Source: a bacterium (lineage in GTDB: Bacteria; Krumholzibacteriota; Krumholzibacteria; LZORAL124-64-63). Taken from it: 10,775 nucleotides of DNA. The stretch spans positions 1 to 10,775 of the forward strand of contig VGXH01000027.1 of NCBI GenBank assembly GCA_016873405.1, in the 5' to 3' direction. Both the position numbers and the translations under genes were made by a program. The number at the start of each line of letters is the position of its first letter. Position 1 is the stretch's first letter. Shown piece by piece: positions 6,815-10,775 of the stretch. The notes below the pieces were generated by a model. It did no database searches and was not told the DNA's origin. It worked only from the letters and a program-made list of their open reading frames with translations.

Positions 6815-9800
6815 AGCTGAGCGAGATCTCCATCCGCCGACCCGTCCTGACGGTCGTGCTCAGCCTGGCGATCATCCTGCTGGGCGTGATCTCGTACACG
6901 CGCCTGCCGGTGCGCGAATACCCCGAGACCGACCCGCCCATCGTTTCGGTGACCACGCTCTACCGCGGCGCCAGTCCCAACGTGGTCGAGACGGAGATCA
7001 CCGACGTCCTCGAGGAGCAGTTCTCGACGATCGAGTCGGTCAAGACGATCACCTCCAGCAGCCGCGAGCAGGGCTCGGTCGTCACCATCGAGTTCGAGCT
7101 GCACCGCGACGTGGACGAGGCGGCCAACGACGTGCGCGACCGCGTCTCGCGCGTTCGCGGCGCCCTGCCCCGCGAGGCCGAGGACCCGATCGTCGCCAAG
7201 GTCGACGTCAACGCGCAGCCGGTCATGTGGATCGCGCTGGGCAGCGACCGCCACACGACGCTCGAGTTGTCGGACGTCGCCGACCGGCTGCTCAAGGAGC
7301 GCCTGCAGCGGCTGCCGGGCGTGGGCTCGGTGATCATCGGCGGCGAGCGGCGTTACGCCATGCGCGTCTGGCTGGACCCGATGCGCATGGCCTCGCGCGG
7401 GCTGTCGGTGCAGGACGTCGAGCGGGCCATCCGCGTCGAGAACGCGGAGATCCCCAGCGGCCGCGTCGAGGGCACCGGGCGCGAGTTCGCCGTCCGGACG
7501 CGCGGCGAACTGGACACGGCCGCGGAGTTCGGCGCCATCATCGTCGCGAGGCGCGGCGACGACATCGTGCGCCTGGACGAGGTGGCGACGATCGAGATCG
7601 GCGCCGAGGACGAGCGCACGCTGACCCGCTACAACGGGCAGCCGGCAGTCGGCCTGGGCGTGGTCAAGCAGAAGCAGGCCAGCACGCTGGCGGCGGCGGC
7701 GGCCGTGCGCGGGGCGCTGCCCGAGTTGGCGGCCATGCTGCCGGAGGGCATGCGCATGGACGTGGCTTTCGATTCGTCGCGCTTCATCGACGAGTCGGTG
7801 CACGAGGTGCGCGAGACGATCCTGATCGCCATCGCCCTGGTGGTGCTGGTGGTTCTCGTCTTCCTCAAGAGCGTGCGGGCGACGATCGTGCCGGTGGTCG
7901 CCATCCCCGTCTCCATCATCGGCGCCTTCATCCTGGCCTTCGCGCTGGGCTTCACGATCAACATCCTGACGCTGCTGGCGCTGGTGCTGGCCATCGGTCT
8001 GGTCGTGGACGACGCGATCGTCGTGTTGGAGAACATCTATCGCCACCTGGAGATGGGCAAGTCGCGCCGCCGGGCGGCCGTGGACGGCGTGCGCGAGATC
8101 GGGTTCGCCGTGATCGCCACCACCATCGCGCTGGTGGCCGTGTTCATCCCGGTGGCCTTCCTGACCGGCAGCGTGGGCCGCCTGTTCCGCGAGTTCGGGC
8201 TGACGTTGGCCTTCTCGGTGGCGCTCTCGGCCTTCGTGGCGCTGACGCTGACGCCGATGATGTGCGCCCGCATGCTGCGCCCCCTGCACACCCACGGCGG
8301 CAGCTGGGCCAACCGCTCGTTCGACGCCTTCTTCGCGGGGCTGGACCGCGCGTACGGGCAGACGCTGCGGCTGGCCCTGCGCTGGCGCGCGGCGGTCATC
8401 CTGGCCGCGGTCGCCGTGCTGGGCGCCAGCGCCTGGCTGCTGCGCGCGCTGCCCGAGGAACTGGTGCCGGTCGAGGACCGCGGCACCGCCTTCGGCATCG
8501 TCATGGCGCCCGAGGGCGCGACGCTGGAGTACACCGACCGCTACATGCGCATGGTCGAGGCGCAGCTGCTGCCCCTGCCCGAGCGCAACGGTTTGTTCAC
8601 GGCCACGGGCCTGGGCTTCGGCGGGCCCGGCCGCGTCACGAACGGCTTCGCATTCCTGAACCTCAAGCCGCGCGACGAGCGGGAGCGGTCGCAGCAGGAG
8701 ATCGTCGGCGGCATGTTCCCCCGCCTGCTGGGCATCCCGGGCGTGCTGGCCTTCCTGGTCAACCCGCCCAGCCTGGGCAGCGGCTTCTCCTCGTCGGACA
8801 TCCAGTACGTGCTGCAGGCGGACACGTACGAGGAGTTGGGCGGCGCCGTCGGCACCATGCTGGCCGAGGCCCGCAAGCTGGGCTACCTGGTCAACCTGGA
8901 CACCGACCTGAAGCTGAACAAGCCGGAGCTGCAGATCGACATCGACCGCGAGCGGGCCGCGGGTCTGGGCGTCTCGGTGACGGACATCGGCTCCACGCTG
9001 GAGGCCTACCTGGGCGGGCGCGTGGCGGGCGACTTCAAGCGCGGCGCCAAGCAGTACGACGTCATCCTCCAGCTCCAGCCCTCGGGGCGGGCCACGCCGG
9101 ACGTCATCGAGCAGATCTACCTGCGGGGCGCCGGCGGGCAGTTGGTGCAGCTGGCCAACGTCGTGGACGTGCGGGAGACCGTGGCGCCCAAGGAGCTCAA
9201 CCACTTCAACCGCGTCCGCTCGGCGACGATCACCGCCAACCTGGCGCCGGGCACCGGCCTCGGCCAGGCGCTGACCGACCTGGACGCGATCTGGCGGCAG
9301 AAGCTGCCGGATTCGGTGAAGCGCGACCTGGCCGGCAGCACGCGCGAGTTCCGCGAGTCGAAGGACACGCTCTACTTCATGTTCGGTCTGGCCCTGGTGT
9401 TCATCTTCCTGGTCCTGGCCGCCCAGTTCGAGAGCTTCGTCGACCCGCTGACGATCCTGCTCTCGGTGCCGCTGGCGGTGTTCGGCGCGCTGTTGTCGCT
9501 GTGGCTGTTCGGGCAGTCGCTGAACATCTTCTCGCGCATCGGCCTGATCATGCTGATCGGCCTGGTGACCAAGAACGCGATCCTGATCGTGGAGTTCGCC
9601 AACCAGCTGCGCGCCCAGGGCCGCTCGGTGCGCGAGGCGGTGGCCGAGGCCGCCGTGATCCGGCTGCGCCCGATCCTCATGACCTCGTTCTCGACCGTCT
9701 TCGGCATCCTGCCGATCGCGATCGGGCTGGGCGCCGGCGCCGAGTCGCGCCGCCCGCTCGGCATCGCGGTCGTGGGCGGGGTGCTCCTGTCGACGTTCCT

Positions 9801-9945
9801 GACCCTGGTCGTGGTGCCGGTGGTGTACTCGCTGCTGGCGCGGTACACGGGCGCCGTCCGCGGCGCCGACGACGAGGACGACGTCCAGCGCGGGGCGGCG
9901 GGCACGCCTGGCCTGGCCGGCCCAGAGGTCGCTGCGGGGCAGTGA
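6811..9945 (+). CDS. RND multidrug efflux transporter, HAE-1 type (AcrB-like permease)
   Basis: A 1044-residue inner-membrane proton/drug antiporter, the energised subunit of the tripartite pump (AcrB is 1049). Helix 1 (about 12-30) follows the family start ISIRRPVLT. The first periplasmic porter half runs to about 330, helices 2-6 to about 490, helix 7 is near 525-548, the second porter half runs to about 850 and helices 8-12 to about 1015. Proton-relay residues matching AcrB D407/D408/K940/R971/T978 are D400 and D401 (GLVVDDAIVVLEN), K921 (GLVTKNAILIVEFAN), R951 and T958 (RLRPILMTS), so the pump should be active. These motifs point to the hydrophobe/amphiphile branch, not heavy-metal RND. 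The C-terminus after about 1015 is a polar Asp/Glu- then Gly/Ala-rich tail. The start is the ATG overlapping the adaptor TGA, with a GGGCGGG run just upstream. Drugs, bile-salt-like amphiphiles or lipids are possible substrates; the sequence does not decide. Confidence 0.98.
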   Translation: MKLSEISIRRPVLTVVLSLAIILLGVISYTRLPVREYPETDPPIVSVTTLYRGASPNVVETEITDVLEEQFSTIESVKTITSSSREQGSVVTIEFELHRDVDEAANDVRDRVSRVRGALPREAEDPIVAKVDVNAQPVMWIALGSDRHTTLELSDVADRLLKERLQRLPGVGSVIIGGERRYAMRVWLDPMRMASRGLSVQDVERAIRVENAEIPSGRVEGTGREFAVRTRGELDTAAEFGAIIVARRGDDIVRLDEVATIEIGAEDERTLTRYNGQPAVGLGVVKQKQASTLAAAAAVRGALPELAAMLPEGMRMDVAFDSSRFIDESVHEVRETILIAIALVVLVVLVFLKSVRATIVPVVAIPVSIIGAFILAFALGFTINILTLLALVLAIGLVVDDAIVVLENIYRHLEMGKSRRRAAVDGVREIGFAVIATTIALVAVFIPVAFLTGSVGRLFREFGLTLAFSVALSAFVALTLTPMMCARMLRPLHTHGGSWANRSFDAFFAGLDRAYGQTLRLALRWRAAVILAAVAVLGASAWLLRALPEELVPVEDRGTAFGIVMAPEGATLEYTDRYMRMVEAQLLPLPERNGLFTATGLGFGGPGRVTNGFAFLNLKPRDERERSQQEIVGGMFPRLLGIPGVLAFLVNPPSLGSGFSSSDIQYVLQADTYEELGGAVGTMLAEARKLGYLVNLDTDLKLNKPELQIDIDRERAAGLGVSVTDIGSTLEAYLGGRVAGDFKRGAKQYDVILQLQPSGRATPDVIEQIYLRGAGGQLVQLANVVDVRETVAPKELNHFNRVRSATITANLAPGTGLGQALTDLDAIWRQKLPDSVKRDLAGSTREFRESKDTLYFMFGLALVFIFLVLAAQFESFVDPLTILLSVPLAVFGALLSLWLFGQSLNIFSRIGLIMLIGLVTKNAILIVEFANQLRAQGRSVREAVAEAAVIRLRPILMTSFSTVFGILPIAIGLGAGAESRRPLGIAVVGGVLLSTFLTLVVVPVVYSLLARYTGAVRGADDEDDVQRGAAGTPGLAGPEVAAGQ

Positions 9946-10051
9946 GTTGGATCGAGGCGACTGCGGCTCCCGGTTCTGAACGGGTGCTGTCTAAAGCAAC
10001 CCCGGTGTGCTAGTTTCTCCGGGACCGGTACCATCCCGACGGAGGTGCGCC
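9946..10051 (+). promoter_or_regulatory. Intergenic region between the efflux operon and hutU, with weak promoter-like and hairpin elements
   Basis: Within 106 bp, an imperfect hairpin (CCCGGTT, loop CTG, AACGGG; 9969-9984) follows the RND stop by 23 nt and may end or stabilise that transcript, though it lacks a T-run. The one AT-richer pocket holds TGCTAGTTT at 10008-10016, an extended -10-like element (TG-N-TAGTTT) that would place a start site near 10023 and a leader of about 30 nt for hutU. No convincing -35 box is seen. Confidence 0.35.
10041..10045 (+). promoter_or_regulatory. Ribosome-binding site of hutU
   Basis: A consensus GGAGG lies 6 nt before the GTG at 10052 and fixes that GTG as the start. 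It is the strongest Shine-Dalgarno sequence in the window. Confidence 0.75.
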
Positions 10052-10775
10052 GTGAGCCCCGAGACGAGCGAAGCCCGCGTAGCCGACTTCCAGGCCCAGG
10101 TTCGGGCCGGCATTCCCGACCAGTTGCCGCCCTGTCCACCGGAGGATCCGCTCGTCAGCCGCGCGCCGCGCCGGCCCCTGACCCTCGACGCGCGGCAGAA
10201 GCGCCTGGCCGTCCACAACGCCCTGCGCTACTTCCCCTCCCGCTGGCACGCGGAACTGGCCCCCGAGTTCGCCGCCGAGCTGGCCCGCTGGGGCCACATC
10301 TACATGCACCGCTTCCGCCCGGCCTATGGCATGCGCGCCCGCCCGCTGGACCACTACCCCGCGCAGAGCCGGCAGGCCGCCGCCATCATGCTGATGGTCC
10401 AGAACAACCTGGACCCGGCGGTGGCCCAGCATCCCTACGAACTGGTCACCTACGGCGGCAACGGCGCCGTCTTCCAGAACTGGGCGCAGTACCTCGTGGC
10501 CATGAAGTACCTGTCTCGGATGACCGACGAGCAGACGATGCCGGTCTATTCCGGGCACCCCCTGGGCCTGTTCCCGAGCCACCCGGACGCCCCGCGCGTG
10601 GTGGTCACCAACGGCATGGTCATCCCCAACCACTCCGGGCTGGAGGACTACCTGACGCTCTACGCCCTGGGCGTCTCCAACTACGGGCAGATGACCGCCG
10701 GCAGCTACATGTACATCGGGCCGCAGGGCATCGTGCACGGGACCACCATCGCCATCCTCGGGGCCGGCCGCCCCC
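10052..10775 (+). CDS. hutU: Urocanate hydratase (urocanase), long form, 3' partial
   Basis: The second enzyme of histidine degradation, converting urocanate to 4-imidazolone-5-propionate in the cytoplasm with tightly bound NAD+. 241 residues are visible before the right edge. Diagnostic stretches are the glycine motif YGGNGAVFQNW (from residue 134), VYSGHPLGLFPSH, APRVVVTNGMVIPN, and YGQMTAGSYMYIGPQGIVHG (from residue 211), which matches the classic YGQMTAGSWIYIG-type segment. In the classic enzyme of about 555 residues the YGG motif lies near residue 50; here about 80 extra residues precede it, including ALRYFP and APEFAAELARWG. This fits the long urocanase class (about 660-680 residues, recalled from Bacteroidota and others). 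The GTG start has a perfect GGAGG 6 nt upstream. The catalytic C-terminal part is outside the window. No other hut gene is visible, so operon membership cannot be judged. Confidence 0.95.
   Translation, partial: MSPETSEARVADFQAQVRAGIPDQLPPCPPEDPLVSRAPRRPLTLDARQKRLAVHNALRYFPSRWHAELAPEFAAELARWGHIYMHRFRPAYGMRARPLDHYPAQSRQAAAIMLMVQNNLDPAVAQHPYELVTYGGNGAVFQNWAQYLVAMKYLSRMTDEQTMPVYSGHPLGLFPSHPDAPRVVVTNGMVIPNHSGLEDYLTLYALGVSNYGQMTAGSYMYIGPQGIVHGTTIAILGAGRP

Noticed and set aside
6730..9204. An 824-codon minus-strand frame opposite the adaptor and RND genes.
   Set aside because: It is antisense to a textbook RND pump, and its product is a His/Gln/Arg/Asp-rich sequence without hydrophobic cores or motifs, typical of a shadow of GC-rich coding sequence.
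6768..10013. A 1081-codon plus-strand frame overlapping the RND gene.
   Set aside because: Its product is Arg/Gly/Pro-rich with no motif, and it is in a different frame from the fully conserved RND protein.
10010..10738. A 242-codon minus-strand frame opposite hutU.
   Set aside because: The plus strand encodes unmistakable urocanase motifs with a consensus ribosome-binding site; the reverse product has no family features.

Overview
The window is about 10.8 kb of very GC-rich bacterial DNA with strong G/C third-position bias. It comes from a Gram-negative (diderm) organism: it holds an outer-membrane efflux channel, two probable lipoproteins, an RND tripartite pump and a type I signal peptidase. 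The long class of urocanase at the right edge, which I recall from Bacteroidota and related or delta-proteobacteria-like lineages, together with the GC content and Ala/Gly-rich leader peptides, would fit a high-GC FCB-type or Myxococcota-like, possibly uncultured, lineage. That placement is inference; there is no rRNA or other marker here.

Layout. (1) 1-2113, plus strand: an S9 (prolyl oligopeptidase family) serine peptidase cut by the left edge, with a probable lipoprotein signal remnant and a short tandem-repeat tail at the C-terminus. (2) 2125-2151: a GC-rich hairpin between converging genes. (3) 2163-2855 and 2921-3838, minus strand: type I signal peptidase LepB, downstream of an EamA/DMT-family membrane transporter; the two may be co-transcribed. 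(4) 3839-4079: a divergent intergenic region that must drive both directions. (5) 4080-9945, plus strand: a tightly packed tripartite efflux operon in the order outer-membrane factor, periplasmic adaptor lipoprotein, RND pump, with a 2-nt gap at the first junction and a 4-nt ATGA overlap at the second. (6) 9946-10051: a short intergenic region with a weak promoter-like pocket. (7) 10052-10775, plus strand: the 5' third of hutU (urocanate hydratase, long form), cut by the right edge.

How they work together: the three efflux genes encode one complete pump, and every proton-relay residue expected from AcrB is present in the RND subunit. The signal peptidase, the S9 peptidase and the histidine-degradation enzyme look like unrelated housekeeping or peptide/amino-acid functions next to it. 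No regulator, mobile element, tRNA, rRNA or CRISPR array is visible. I found no clear sign of a new biological system. The points worth a second look are modest: the repeat tail, the hairpins, a possible shared promoter motif, and the N-terminally extended urocanase.
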